The position numbers were made by a program, and so were the translations under genes. A stretch of DNA of 64,000 bases from Lactobacillus mulieris (lineage in GTDB: Bacteria > Bacillota > Bacilli > Lactobacillales > Lactobacillaceae), in contig NZ_SDGL01000003.1 in the NCBI RefSeq assembly GCF_007095465.1, positions 1-64,000 of the forward strand, written 5' to 3'. Below are positions 1 to 10,359 of this stretch, piece after piece. The notes beneath the pieces were generated by a model. The model did not search any database, was not told where the DNA came from, and worked only from the letters and a program-made list of their open reading frames with translations. Positions within the stretch are counted from its first letter, which is position 1. Each line of letters begins with the position of its first letter.

Positions 1-51
1 AGGAACTCCTTTTTCTAATGTTTTAAGAAATAAATTTAAGGAATTATTCAT
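1..51 (-). CDS. Possible start of next EPS-cluster gene, partial
   Basis: An open frame begins with ATG at 51 and runs off the left edge (17 codons, N-terminus MNNSLNLFLKTLEKGVP). The ATG directly abuts a GTAAGG, too close to act as a good ribosome site, so the true start may lie elsewhere. The same frame is open upstream to about position 135. It lies downstream of rmlD in the EPS operon direction. No family can be assigned from so little sequence; it could equally be the continuation of a frame-broken gene that starts at 188. Confidence 0.3.
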   Translation of the reverse strand, partial: MNNSLNLFLKTLEKGVP

Positions 52-62
52 CCTTACACAAA

Positions 63-188
63 CTATTTTACAGTCTCCGATTTTCCAAAAAATAGTTTGT
101 TTAAAACTCCTCGAACAAGTTTTATTGCTACATTTTTATAAATAACTAATTTATCATGCTGAGAAACATCTGAATTAATTTGGGGCAA
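63..188 (-). pseudogene. Short 41-codon frame after rmlD, possible gene remnant
   Basis: A TTG start at 188 is preceded by GAGG eight bases upstream, and the frame stops at a TAG at 63. The product would be 41 residues, with a basic, hydrophobic stretch near its end (KLVRGVLNKLFFGKS). That stretch faintly recalls the N-terminus of hexapeptide acetyltransferases found in EPS clusters. The frame two bases over stays open past the stop, so this may be the start of a frame-broken acyltransferase. The resemblance is a weak impression, not a domain hit. Confidence 0.25.
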
Positions 189-216
189 TTTTATTTCCTC
201 ACTTACTATAACTTTA

Positions 217-1056
217 TTAATCAATACTCAATAAAAATTCATGCAATGCATCTTTCCACATTGGAAATTCAAATCCTGTTTCTTTTGCTAAATGCATTAC
301 AGAATAATGAGGCCGGTATGCTACAGTTGGATATTCCTCTGAAGAAACTGGCAAAACTTCTACGTCTTTGTCTTTTAAAATTTCTTTTGCGAAATCATAC
401 CAAGAACAAATTCCATCATTTGAACATTGATAAGTTCCATAAGCTACTTTGTTATCTACTAAATAAGTAATGAAATCTGCTAATGTTTTTGTCCATGTTG
501 GACGACCAATTTGATCAGAAACAACTGTTAATTGTTTATGTGTTTTTGCCAAATTAAGCATTGTATAAACAAAGTTATGGCCATATTCGCCATAAACCCA
601 AGCTGTTCTAACAATAAAATACTTACTACAATATTTTTTTACTGCTTTTTCACCTAGTAATTTTGCTCGACCATATTCATTTCTTGGACCAGTTGGATCA
701 GAGGGCATATATTCACCAGATTCTTTGCTACCATCAAATACGTAATCAGTACTGATATAAACTAAAGTTGAATTATATTTTTCGCAAGCTTTTGCAATAA
801 TTTCAGATCCTAAGGCATTAACTTTTTCATTAAGTAGTTTTCCTTCACCTTCAGCCGCATCAACAGCCGTATAAGCTGCACAATGATAAACTATTTTAGG
901 TTTATTATCAGCAAAATATTCTTCTACTTTACTTTCATCTGTAATGTCTAATTTAGTTCTATCAGCCGCATCAAAATCATCAATGCCTCTACTTCTTAAT
1001 AAATGCTGTAATTCTTGACCCAGTTGGCCATTGGCACCTGTAATTAAAATTCGCAT
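217..1056 (-). CDS. rfbD: dTDP-4-dehydrorhamnose reductase
   Basis: RmlD catalyses the last step of dTDP-L-rhamnose synthesis, the NAD(P)H-dependent reduction of dTDP-4-dehydrorhamnose. The 279 residues match family length. The nucleotide-binding motif GANGQLG is at residues 7-13, the short-chain dehydrogenase Ser/Thr motif STDYVFDG at 102-109, and the catalytic pair Y128-x3-K132. The ATG at 1056 has AAAGGG five bases upstream. It is the last complete EPS gene in the window and completes the four-gene rml pathway. An intrinsic terminator lies between it and rmlB with no room for a promoter after it, so it depends on readthrough. Confidence 0.95.
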   Translation of the reverse strand: MRILITGANGQLGQELQHLLRSRGIDDFDAADRTKLDITDESKVEEYFADNKPKIVYHCAAYTAVDAAEGEGKLLNEKVNALGSEIIAKACEKYNSTLVYISTDYVFDGSKESGEYMPSDPTGPRNEYGRAKLLGEKAVKKYCSKYFIVRTAWVYGEYGHNFVYTMLNLAKTHKQLTVVSDQIGRPTWTKTLADFITYLVDNKVAYGTYQCSNDGICSWYDFAKEILKDKDVEVLPVSSEEYPTVAYRPHYSVMHLAKETGFEFPMWKDALHEFLLSID

Positions 1057-1081
1057 ATTTTCCCTTTAAATCTCAAAAATA

Positions 1082-1106
1082 AAACCCTAAGGAAAAACCT
1101 TAGGGT
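1082..1106 (-). terminator. Intrinsic terminator between rmlB and rmlD
   Basis: On the minus strand ACCCTAAGG, a five-T loop and CCTTAGGGT form a perfect 9-bp stem followed by TTTATTTTT. It lies eight bases after the rmlB stop codon and 25 bases before the rmlD start. It should stop part of the transcription inside the EPS operon. Confidence 0.8.
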
Positions 1107-1113
1107 CGCATGT

Positions 1114-2738
<1,625 letters not shown>

Positions 2739-3971
2739 TTATTGTACTTCCTTTATTTTATCTACATTATAAAAGAGTTTGTCATAACAATCAGCAATAT
2801 ATTGCCAACTATACGCATCTTTAATCCTTTGCTTAGCTTTTTCTCCAAACTGATCAATCTCAGTTTTGCTAAAATTATCTACTCTATTAATTAAATTAGC
2901 TAAATTTCCAGCTTCTTTTGACCAATACAGTGCAGCACTTTTTCCAACTTCTTCATTAAATCCAATATTTAATAGTAAATTTAATTTTGTACTTCCAAGT
3001 GCCTCAAGAAGAGAAGGATTAGTACCACCAACTGAGTGCCCATGCAAATAACCATAAGCATTTTCTCTAATTTTCTTTAAAAGTTCAGCATTGTAGACAG
3101 TTCCCACAAATTTAATTCTTGAATCTTGTTTAAAGTTTAATTTTTGATTCAATTCACTCAAAAATGCATCATCACGGGTAGTAATTATTGCTAAGTCTTT
3201 TTTACTATTTGATTTCATAAATTCTCGTATCATTGTTTCGAAATTATTTTCTGGAACAAATCTTCCGACAATCAAATAATAATTAAATGATTTAAGGCCT
3301 TTATCTGATAACCAGTTTACAAAAATATCACTATCATCAGCCAATTCAGAAGGAAAAACATCTGAACCGTAAGCAATATACGTTGTTTTAGGTGTGTATT
3401 TCGAATATTCGTGTTTTATATATTTTTCAATATTTACAGAATCACAAACTAACAAATCTGCCTTTTTAACCATTAAGGCTTCTGACGTTTTCCAATACCA
3501 ACGTACTGGTTTAGACCGCTTTGCCCGTTTCCATTCATGACCATCAGGATTTACGAATACCTTTCCACCTAGTTCATGAATTTTCTGGACATATTTCCCC
3601 ATAAATGGTCCAATGCGACAAGCCAAGATGTAAACAATTGGATTATTTATATTTTGCTTCTTACATTGCTTAATGCATTCTTTAAGCGCTGCTAAATCAT
3701 AATAAATTGCCTGTGCTGGTCCCAATTTTTCCGGTATGTCTATTTTAAAGCAATCTGCATTATAATAAGTAAAGTGTCTGTCATCAACTGTTACAGCTCC
3801 AGGAAGTTTGTGTTCATCCATAAAACCTTGGCCGTTTGCTTTACATGCAATATGGTACTTAATTTTCTTATTATTTTGATGATATTCAATTAATTTTTGC
3901 AAAAAAGTTTCATAACCGCCGTAGTTACCAATACCCTTTGCTCCAATAATAAAAACATGTTGGAAATTCAT
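2739..3971 (-). CDS. Glycosyltransferase, DUF1972/GT4, probable rhamnosyltransferase
   Basis: The 410-residue protein starts with a DUF1972-type donor-site region, IGAKGIGNYGGYETF at residues 10-24, and ends with a GT4-like half containing the GTNPSLLEALGS motif. This architecture is known from Cps2T/WchF-type beta-1,4-rhamnosyltransferases, which add rhamnose to the lipid-linked first sugar. Its place among the four rml genes supports dTDP-rhamnose as donor, but donor and linkage are inference. It is the only non-priming transferase in the window, so others must lie past the left edge if the repeat unit is longer than two sugars. Confidence 0.88.
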   Translation of the reverse strand: MNFQHVFIIGAKGIGNYGGYETFLQKLIEYHQNNKKIKYHIACKANGQGFMDEHKLPGAVTVDDRHFTYYNADCFKIDIPEKLGPAQAIYYDLAALKECIKQCKKQNINNPIVYILACRIGPFMGKYVQKIHELGGKVFVNPDGHEWKRAKRSKPVRWYWKTSEALMVKKADLLVCDSVNIEKYIKHEYSKYTPKTTYIAYGSDVFPSELADDSDIFVNWLSDKGLKSFNYYLIVGRFVPENNFETMIREFMKSNSKKDLAIITTRDDAFLSELNQKLNFKQDSRIKFVGTVYNAELLKKIRENAYGYLHGHSVGGTNPSLLEALGSTKLNLLLNIGFNEEVGKSAALYWSKEAGNLANLINRVDNFSKTEIDQFGEKAKQRIKDAYSWQYIADCYDKLFYNVDKIKEVQ

Positions 3972-3993
3972 TTATTAGTTTTAAATCCTCTCA

Positions 3994-4872
3994 TTATTCA
4001 TGATTTTTTTCTTTCACTAAGCGCAACAAATATTGACCGTAGTCGTTTTTCTTTAAATTTTGAGCAAGTTCAACTAATTTTTGCTTTGAAATCCAACCCA
4101 TTCGATAAGCTATTTCTTCAATACAAGCAACTTTAAGATTTTGACGCTTTTGAATAGTGGCAATAAAGCTAGATGCTTCAAGCATTGAATCATGCGTCCC
4201 TGTATCAAGCCAAGCATAACCTCTTCCCATCACTTTGACATCTAACTTGCCCCTATTTAAATATTCTTTATTTATATCGGTGACTTCTAACTCTCCACGG
4301 TCTGATGGTTTTAAATTTGCTGCAATATCGACAACATTATTATCATAAAAATATAATCCAGTCACTGCATAATTGCTCTTAGGATTCTGAGGTTTTTCTT
4401 CTATTGAAAGTGCATGCATATTTTCATCAAATTCCACAACACCAAATCTTTGTGGGTCATTGACATGATAACCGAACACAATCGCTCCTTCATCTTTTTT
4501 AGTAGCATCTTGAAGAAGTGCAGAAAGACCACTACCATAATAAATATTATCTCCCAGAGCTAAACAAACAGAGTCTTTTCCAATAAAATCAGCACCAATA
4601 ATAAAAGCTTCAGCCAAACCATTTGGTTCTTTTTGTTCTTTATAACTCAGATTAATTCCGAGATGACTTCCATCACCTAATAAATGCTCAAAAAAATGTA
4701 AAAATTCTGGAGTGGAGATAATCAAAATATCCCTAATCCCTGCTAGCATTAAAGTAGACAAAGGATAATAAATCATAGGTTTATCATATATAGGTATCAG
4801 TTGTTTAGAAATTCCTCTAGTTATTGGATAAAGTCTTGTACCAGAACCTCCGGCAAGAATTATTCCTTTCAA
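3994..4872 (-). CDS. rfbA: Glucose-1-phosphate thymidylyltransferase
   Basis: RmlA makes dTDP-glucose from dTTP and glucose-1-phosphate, the entry step to dTDP-L-rhamnose. The 292 residues include the nucleotidyltransferase loop GGSGTR at 8-13, the [12 protein letters not shown] block at 22-33, and [10 protein letters not shown] at 104-113 with metal-binding D108. Length and motifs match the short RmlA family. It is separated from the rest of the rml genes by the rhamnosyltransferase-like gene and begins two bases after the wzy-like gene ends. Confidence 0.96.
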   Translation of the reverse strand: MKGIILAGGSGTRLYPITRGISKQLIPIYDKPMIYYPLSTLMLAGIRDILIISTPEFLHFFEHLLGDGSHLGINLSYKEQKEPNGLAEAFIIGADFIGKDSVCLALGDNIYYGSGLSALLQDATKKDEGAIVFGYHVNDPQRFGVVEFDENMHALSIEEKPQNPKSNYAVTGLYFYDNNVVDIAANLKPSDRGELEVTDINKEYLNRGKLDVKVMGRGYAWLDTGTHDSMLEASSFIATIQKRQNLKVACIEEIAYRMGWISKQKLVELAQNLKKNDYGQYLLRLVKEKNHE

Positions 4873-4874
4873 AA

Positions 4875-6065
4875 TTACACCCTCTTTAATTCTTTATTTT
4901 TTAAATTATTTAAATTCAAAAAATCATCTGTTTTTGCAAATAATGCTAAAAATAATAAGTTACAATTAATTACTAAAAAGTTTTGATCTATAATCGAGCT
5001 AATAATTGCAAACAGTAAATAAATTACCAATAAATTTTTCTTTTCATCTCCAAATTTTTTAAGAGCAAAGATTATAGCAAAAATAATAATAATGAAAGAA
5101 ATTACCCCATATTCTAGTGCAATATAAACAAAAGAATTATCAATATAGAAATAATCAAATTTTAAAAAGCTGTGACTGTATCCATAAAGTCCACCATTAC
5201 CAATCATATTTAAACTTTGTCCCAAAAGTGTGAATGAATATCGAGAAAAGCCCAAATTAATTTGAGAAATTCTGTTAGTAAAAAATCGATCTAAAGATAC
5301 ATAGATGTCACTTCCATTATAAAAATATCCCAAAATAAAGAATAAGAATACCAAACAAAGCGCAAATAATGGAATGGTTTTTCTTTCTATTGTATTGAAA
5401 TTATATAAAATTAATTTCTTAAAAAATAAACTTATAAGGATTATTAATAATATTAATACTGTATCCAATTTTGCTCCTAACTTTAAATAAACAAAGTAGG
5501 ACAAATACAATAGCAGCAAATACTCAAATAAATTAAATTTAAATCTTCTTAATACTGAATATCCTAAAATAATATAAAAAATTTGTGCCGCAAAGTCAGT
5601 TGTATACATGTACCCATATGCAAAATATGAATGATTATTTGAAATGAAAGGTAGATTTAAAATAGCCCCTTTTACAGCACAATAAACCATTATCAAAATC
5701 AAAGGGGTTATAATACATAACTGTGTCTTTAATATATTACTAAACTTTATATTTTTTGAACCCACAACTGTTATAAGATAATAAACTAAATTGCTATTCG
5801 TATTTTTAGCAATTGCTGCACTTATTATAAGTAAAATTGTAAAAAGTAAAAATTCTTTTGAAGTATAACGTGAAAAAAAGATCACTTTAACTAACAGTAT
5901 TAGCATTCCTAGTAATTTAATTTGATTAAAAATCGTTATTCCATAAACATATCTAAATGTCGTTGCTCCCAAGAAGAAGCCGGAAATTTCTATTGCAAAT
6001 CCTAGAATAAACAGAAAGCTTTCAATATTTTTTCTGCTTAAACTAAACGTAAGCGATTTTTGCAC
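4875..6065 (-). CDS. Wzy-like polysaccharide polymerase, integral membrane protein
   Basis: The 396-residue product is very hydrophobic, with about ten to eleven predicted transmembrane stretches and a larger polar segment near residues 260-300 ([17 protein letters not shown]). That is the layout of Wzy O-unit polymerases, which join undecaprenyl-linked repeat units outside the membrane. Wzy sequences are poorly conserved, so the call rests on topology and position in an EPS operon. A flippase is less likely because the size and the single central loop do not fit the MATE-like Wzx fold. The gene is richer in A+T than its neighbours, as is common for wzy. Confidence 0.75.
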   Translation of the reverse strand: MQKSLTFSLSRKNIESFLFILGFAIEISGFFLGATTFRYVYGITIFNQIKLLGMLILLVKVIFFSRYTSKEFLLFTILLIISAAIAKNTNSNLVYYLITVVGSKNIKFSNILKTQLCIITPLILIMVYCAVKGAILNLPFISNNHSYFAYGYMYTTDFAAQIFYIILGYSVLRRFKFNLFEYLLLLYLSYFVYLKLGAKLDTVLILLIILISLFFKKLILYNFNTIERKTIPLFALCLVFLFFILGYFYNGSDIYVSLDRFFTNRISQINLGFSRYSFTLLGQSLNMIGNGGLYGYSHSFLKFDYFYIDNSFVYIALEYGVISFIIIIFAIIFALKKFGDEKKNLLVIYLLFAIISSIIDQNFLVINCNLLFLALFAKTDDFLNLNNLKNKELKRV

Positions 6066-6081
6066 TATCTATCTTCCTTAC

Positions 6082-6735
6082 TTAATACGCTCCATTTGGA
6101 TGAATCATGACCATAATTGTCTTAAAAATAATATACATATCATAGAAGAAACCACTCTTCTTAATGTATTCAAGATCAAGTTCAACCATCTCATCAAAAT
6201 CTGCATTATTACGCTTAGTTGCTTGCCAAAGGCCTGTACAACCTGGCACAACTAATAATCGTTGCTTATCATAGTCTGTATATTCAGCCACTTCTGATGG
6301 CAAAGGTGGACGTGGTCCAACTAATGACATGTCACCAAGCAAAACATTCCAAAGTTGTGGAAGCTCATCAAGACTATATTTTCTAATTGTATGCCCAATT
6401 TTAGTAACTCTTGGGTCATTCTTAATTTTAAACATTGCCCCATTAACTTCGTTTTGGTCTTTTAATTGATCAAGCATTTGATCGGCATTAACAACCATTG
6501 AACGAAACTTATACATTCTAAATGTTTGACCATCTTTACCAACACGGGTTTGTGAGTATATGGCTTTGCCACCATCTTCTTTTCTAATCCTATAAATAAG
6601 ATATAGAAACAGTGGGGATAAGAGTACTAAAGCAATTGCACTCGCAATGACATCAAACGTTCTCTTAGAGAAATAATATAAATATCTTTCACGGATTTTT
6701 TCTTTATCCAGTCTGACATGAATCATAGATTCCAA
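6082..6735 (-). CDS. epsE: Undecaprenyl-phosphate sugar phosphotransferase (priming GT)
   Basis: This enzyme transfers the first hexose-1-phosphate (glucose or galactose) to undecaprenyl phosphate. The 217-residue protein has one N-terminal membrane segment (about 28-50) and then the bacterial sugar-transferase domain. Hallmarks are KFRSM, the block SLDELPQLWNVLLGDMSLVG and the following PRPPLP. It lacks the long N-terminal membrane region of WbaP. The TTG at 6735 has GGAGG eight bases upstream; an ATG at 6726 in the same frame is an alternative start. Confidence 0.92.
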   Translation of the reverse strand: MESMIHVRLDKEKIRERYLYYFSKRTFDVIASAIALVLLSPLFLYLIYRIRKEDGGKAIYSQTRVGKDGQTFRMYKFRSMVVNADQMLDQLKDQNEVNGAMFKIKNDPRVTKIGHTIRKYSLDELPQLWNVLLGDMSLVGPRPPLPSEVAEYTDYDKQRLLVVPGCTGLWQATKRNNADFDEMVELDLEYIKKSGFFYDMYIIFKTIMVMIHPNGAY

Positions 6736-6759
6736 TTCCTTCTCCTCCTACCTACAAAT

Positions 6760-7530
6760 TTAAAACAATCCCAAAAATCTTCCTTGTTTCAATGGTCTCC
6801 AGTGCATCTCCACTGGTTCACCATTAATAATATTTTTTGCGTTTTCTTTCCAAGAATTCGCCAAATTCTTGTCAAATTCTCGTTCAAGCTTGTCATAAGC
6901 TTCACTTAACTGATATTGGCGGTTAGGTAAGTCATGAGCATCAGAAGCAAAAGTGCAACCTTGCCCTGCCTTAATAAGCTGGCGAGTAAATTTTTCTACC
7001 TTTGATCCAAAAATCCCAGTATATGATGAGGCAGTAATCTGAACTAAGCACCCCTGCTCAATAAAACCTTGTAATAACTCTGGTTTTTGCATAATCTTGG
7101 TATTACGTTCTGGGTGCACAATAACTGGCGTAATTCCCTCCCGTAATAATTCATAAACCATGCCACTACTATATGAAGGTACATCATTACTTGGAAATTC
7201 CAAAAGCATATATTTACCTTCTTCATCGCAAAACAAAATATCATCATTTGCAATTGCTTCAAGTAACTTACTATTGATGCGAACTTCCATTCCTGGAAAA
7301 ACAGTCAAAGGAAGATGCGCTTCATCTAGCATTTCTTGAAAATTTTCAGTTAAACGAATAACATCTTTTTTATGATTTAAATACTTGCCGTTTAGAGTAT
7401 GAGGTGTGACGACAGCATGTGTAACACCATTTTGAACAGCTTCCCGTGCTAGTTTCATTGATGTCATCCAGTCTTTTGCCCCATCATCAATTCCTGGCAA
7501 GATATGACAGTGAATATCTACTAAAACCAT
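6760..7530 (-). CDS. epsD: PHP-family protein-tyrosine phosphatase (CpsB/Wzb type)
   Basis: The metal-dependent PHP-domain phosphatase dephosphorylates the tyrosine kinase of the capsule/EPS machinery. The N-terminus DIHCHILPGIDDG places metal ligands H7 and H9, and further ligand motifs HPERN and SDAHD are present. The 256 residues match CpsB-type enzymes. It follows the kinase gene by two bases. Its expected substrate is the tyrosine-rich tail of that kinase. Confidence 0.93.
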   Translation of the reverse strand: MVLVDIHCHILPGIDDGAKDWMTSMKLAREAVQNGVTHAVVTPHTLNGKYLNHKKDVIRLTENFQEMLDEAHLPLTVFPGMEVRINSKLLEAIANDDILFCDEEGKYMLLEFPSNDVPSYSSGMVYELLREGITPVIVHPERNTKIMQKPELLQGFIEQGCLVQITASSYTGIFGSKVEKFTRQLIKAGQGCTFASDAHDLPNRQYQLSEAYDKLEREFDKNLANSWKENAKNIINGEPVEMHWRPLKQGRFLGLF

Positions 7531-7532
7531 TT

Positions 7533-8309
7533 TTATTTATTCATCCATGAGAAGATACTCTTCTTTTCCTTCTCTGGTTCACCATAACCATAACCGTAAC
7601 CATAACCATAGCCATAGCCAGCATCTTCAGATTTAACATCATTCATAATATATCCGAGTACATGGGCTTGAGCAATTTCTAACATTTCAACTGCTCGTTT
7701 AACAGCTTGCTTTTGGGTCTTACCTTGGCGAACTACTAATACAACACCATCAAGTTTTCTTGCTAATTCTTGTGTATCAGAAACTTCAAGAATTGGAGCC
7801 AAGTCGATAATTACCATCTCATAGTAATTTCTAACAAGGTCGATAAAAGTTTTCATTCTTTTAGAGCCAACAAGTTCAGCTGGATTAGGTGGAATAGGCC
7901 CTGCGGTTAAAATAGACAAATTTTCAATTCCACTGTCTTGAGTAAACTCATCTAAATTTAACTCATTACTATCTGAAGTAAGAATAGAAGTAAGTCCTCG
8001 ACGATTAGTCAAAGAAAACGTACTGTGAACAGTTGGTCGACGCAAGTCACCATCAATTAACAAAGTCTTTTTACCTGATTGAGCATAAGTAATGGCAACA
8101 TTAGCTGCAACTGTTGACTTACCTTCACTAATAGCAGCAGAAGTAAATGCTAAGGTATTAATATCATGATCAATTGCTTTAAAATTAATATTAGTTCTAA
8201 CTGTTCTGAACTGTTCAGTTGTTTGACTCTGTGGTTTAGCAACAGTAATCAACTTAGCACCATAGTGCATAGTTTCATCTGTACCACGTTTTTTTCTAAA
8301 TAATGCCAT
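7533..8309 (-). CDS. epsC: EPS tyrosine-protein kinase (BY-kinase, CpsD/Wze type)
   Basis: The cytoplasmic BY-kinase partners the membrane activator encoded just upstream and regulates EPS chain length by cyclic autophosphorylation. The 258-residue protein has Walker A (SEGKST, 61-66), the kinase-specific Walker A' (LLIDGDLRR, 83-91) and Walker B (MVIIDLAP). The C-terminal tail holds six consecutive Gly-Tyr pairs followed by a charged end. These tyrosines are the likely autophosphorylation sites. They are encoded by a hexanucleotide array that can change length without breaking the frame. Confidence 0.95.
   Translation of the reverse strand: MALFRKKRGTDETMHYGAKLITVAKPQSQTTEQFRTVRTNINFKAIDHDINTLAFTSAAISEGKSTVAANVAITYAQSGKKTLLIDGDLRRPTVHSTFSLTNRRGLTSILTSDSNELNLDEFTQDSGIENLSILTAGPIPPNPAELVGSKRMKTFIDLVRNYYEMVIIDLAPILEVSDTQELARKLDGVVLVVRQGKTQKQAVKRAVEMLEIAQAHVLGYIMNDVKSEDAGYGYGYGYGYGYGEPEKEKKSIFSWMNK
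7581..7616 (-). repeat. Hexanucleotide array encoding the (Gly-Tyr)6 tail of the kinase
   Basis: Six tandem 6-bp units read ACCATA, with one ACCGTA and one GCCATA variant, on the plus strand. They encode six Gly-Tyr dipeptides. Each unit is two codons, so slippage would change the number of phosphorylatable tyrosines in frame. Confidence 0.9.
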
Positions 8310-8314
8310 ATACT

Positions 8315-9187
8315 CTAAACTCTCCTACTTCTAATTCTGCTTGAACTTGGTGATTTCGTAACTCTAGTAATTTTAAATGAGTTAGATAAATGGTAGTGAT
8401 CAATTTGACCCAAGTTAGTCAAACCTAATGTCTTAGTCATAAATTCATCATCACGCACAGTTGTATTGAGCATTTCTTTTAAGATGATGACAAATAAGCA
8501 AATTACAAAACCTAAGACAAATCCTGCAATCGTAAATAATCTCACATTAGGAAATGTTTGAGTTCCATTGTTTGCATCAGCAATAACCGTCACATTGTTA
8601 ACACTCATAATTTCAGGAATCTCAGTTTTAAAAGTCTGAGCAACGGCATTAGCTTCAGCTTGTGCCTTTTCAGGGGTGTCGGATGTTGCTTTAATTGAGA
8701 ATACTTGTGATTGTTGTTGAGTTGAAACAGAAATTGCCTTGCTTAATTCAGTTGCTGAAATAGTATATGACTTACCAGAACGTTCAAGAACTGCTGGCTG
8801 AGCCTTTTTAACTAATTTTTTCGTTCCATCAGCTAATGTTTCATATTTAGCTGGAACAGCTTCTTTAACAACCTTTACAGGATTAGCAAGTTGCTTGGAA
8901 GCTGCTTTTAAAATCTTGGGACTAGTAACAATATCTTTGTAGGTTGTAATAACTTGCATATTAGCTTGTTGCAGAGTATATGCTGCCCCAATATTTTTTT
9001 CATCAGTCTTTTGATTAACTAAAAGCTGAGTACTTGCTGAATACTTGGGCTGAATCATAAAGCTTGATACTCCCCAAGCAATGATTGCAAAACCCAAACT
9101 CCAAATTAATAGTGATCCAATGTGTCGACGAAGTAACTTTAATAATTGTGCTAAATCAATTGTATTGTTTTCGTGTATTTGCTCCAT
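8315..9187 (-). CDS. epsB: Chain-length regulator / kinase activator (Wzz, CpsC type)
   Basis: The 290-residue protein has the Wzz topology: a cytoplasmic N-terminus, a membrane segment at about 26-48, an outer domain and a second membrane segment at about 217-238. It ends in a short cytoplasmic tail with basic residues (RIRSRRV). In Gram-positive EPS systems this protein activates the separate BY-kinase through its C-terminal tail and sets polymer length. The gene ends six bases before the kinase start and follows the LCP gene by 14 bases. Confidence 0.92.
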   Translation of the reverse strand: MEQIHENNTIDLAQLLKLLRRHIGSLLIWSLGFAIIAWGVSSFMIQPKYSASTQLLVNQKTDEKNIGAAYTLQQANMQVITTYKDIVTSPKILKAASKQLANPVKVVKEAVPAKYETLADGTKKLVKKAQPAVLERSGKSYTISATELSKAISVSTQQQSQVFSIKATSDTPEKAQAEANAVAQTFKTEIPEIMSVNNVTVIADANNGTQTFPNVRLFTIAGFVLGFVICLFVIILKEMLNTTVRDDEFMTKTLGLTNLGQIDHYHLSNSFKITRVTKSPSSSRIRSRRV

Positions 9188-9201
9188 TAATCAGTTTCCT
9201 T

Positions 9202-10239
9202 TTAATTATTCATAATATAGCTAGCTTTATTCTCTTTGACTTGCACCTTTGCTAAGTCCAAAGTTGATCTAATTTCATCAGAGACTCTTTGTCTTTCTTC
9301 TTGACTGATGACTTCGATTTCCATTTGGCCAAACTTAGGATTATTAGTCATTTTACTTGTTCCTTGTGCATGATCTTGTGTTAAGTTATCAGTAGCGTGA
9401 CGATAATCCATACCAATTTTATACATTTGATTCATAGTTAAATCAGTTTGCATCTCATCAGAAATAGATTTCAAAAAGCCAGTATTTACTAATGTACTTG
9501 GCGAAATGGACTTTTTAAGAAGGGCCATCACAACTAAACGATTACGAACTTGACGACCGTAATCTTGCATTGGATCCCCATGACGAAGTTGGACAAAGGC
9601 TAAAGCCTTCTTCCCTTTCATGTGATAAGTTTTGCCTTTTTCAAATGAGTAACCTTGATTATCAAATGTAAGTGGTGAAGTAACAGTTACTCCCCCTACT
9701 TGATCAATTGCCTTTTCAAGGCCACCCATATTAATCATAATGTAGCCATCAATTGGCACACTATAGTATTTATCTAAAGTCTTAATAGTTTCGCTAACTC
9801 CTCCAAGAGTATATGCGGAATTAATCTTAGTCACTCCATATTCTGGATAATCTGGGAAAATTGCATTAGAGTCTCTTGGAATAGAAACAATTGTCGTCTT
9901 ATTACTATTAGGATTAATAGCCAACATCATAATTGTGTCAGTTCTACCACGCCAGTCACGCCCCATTGCTCCTGTATCAGTTCCTAACAATAAAATATTG
10001 ATTGGCTTTTTAGCTGCTAACACACTATCAAGCGAACGATTCTTATTGCTAGTAGTGTTTTTAGCAACTGGAGTATACATTTTATTAGCTGTATCACGTA
10101 AGTTCTTATAAATCATCCCACAAGCAATGAATCCAGCTAAAACTACAACACCAAATACCACCCAGAATCCACGCCAAAACTTACGATGATGACGGTGGTG
10201 ATGATGGTGGTGATGATGTTTCACTTCATTATTTTCCAA
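9202..10239 (-). CDS. epsA: LytR-CpsA-Psr family protein with natural polyhistidine N-terminus
   Basis: LCP enzymes transfer lipid-linked glycopolymers to peptidoglycan, here probably attaching the EPS. The 345-residue protein has one membrane anchor (about 22-44) and an outside LCP domain with LLLGTDTGAMGRDWRGRTDTI and a conserved VSIPRD block. The start is TTG at 10239: AAGGGG lies eight bases upstream, and the nearby ATG at 10245 is out of frame. Residues 8-15 are eight histidines, then R and HH, on the cytoplasmic side. It is the first gene of the EPS operon. LCP transferases and LytR-like regulators cannot be told apart by sequence alone. Confidence 0.93.
   Translation of the reverse strand: MENNEVKHHHHHHHHRHHRKFWRGFWVVFGVVVLAGFIACGMIYKNLRDTANKMYTPVAKNTTSNKNRSLDSVLAAKKPINILLLGTDTGAMGRDWRGRTDTIMMLAINPNSNKTTIVSIPRDSNAIFPDYPEYGVTKINSAYTLGGVSETIKTLDKYYSVPIDGYIMINMGGLEKAIDQVGGVTVTSPLTFDNQGYSFEKGKTYHMKGKKALAFVQLRHGDPMQDYGRQVRNRLVVMALLKKSISPSTLVNTGFLKSISDEMQTDLTMNQMYKIGMDYRHATDNLTQDHAQGTSKMTNNPKFGQMEIEVISQEERQRVSDEIRSTLDLAKVQVKENKASYIMNN
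10186..10218 (-). repeat. CAT/CAC run encoding polyhistidine
   Basis: Residues 8-18 of the LCP protein read eight His, one Arg and two His, encoded by mixed CAT and CAC codons. The codon mixture suggests maintained protein sequence rather than a fresh slippage product. Confidence 0.9.
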
Positions 10240-10288
10240 CTTCCATACCCCTTTTATTTATTAATTTTTTCTAAAGCGTACAAAGTCC

Positions 10289-10319
10289 ATTTTACCCCCC
10301 CCCAATATTGCTTACGCAA
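10289..10319 (-). promoter_or_regulatory. Candidate EPS operon promoter with a C9/G9 spacer tract
   Basis: On the minus strand TTGCGT (10314-10319) and TAAAAT (10289-10294) are separated by 19 bases, nine of which are the homopolymer at 10295-10303. The -35 match is weak, and TTGCGTAAGCAA is itself a small inverted repeat. A spacer of 17 would need seven G residues. The TTG start of the first EPS gene is 50 bases downstream of the -10 box. Confidence 0.45.
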
Positions 10320-10321
10320 GG

Positions 10322-10340
10322 GCTTTTCTATAGAAAAAGC
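10322..10340. repeat. Inverted repeat upstream of the EPS promoter
   Basis: GCTTTTCTATAGAAAAAGC is an almost perfect palindrome, with one A/T length mismatch, just upstream of the candidate -35 box. It has no strong T tail on either strand, so an operator or leader structure is more likely than a terminator. Confidence 0.4.
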
Positions 10341-10359
10341 AAAAAATATCGGGAAAATT

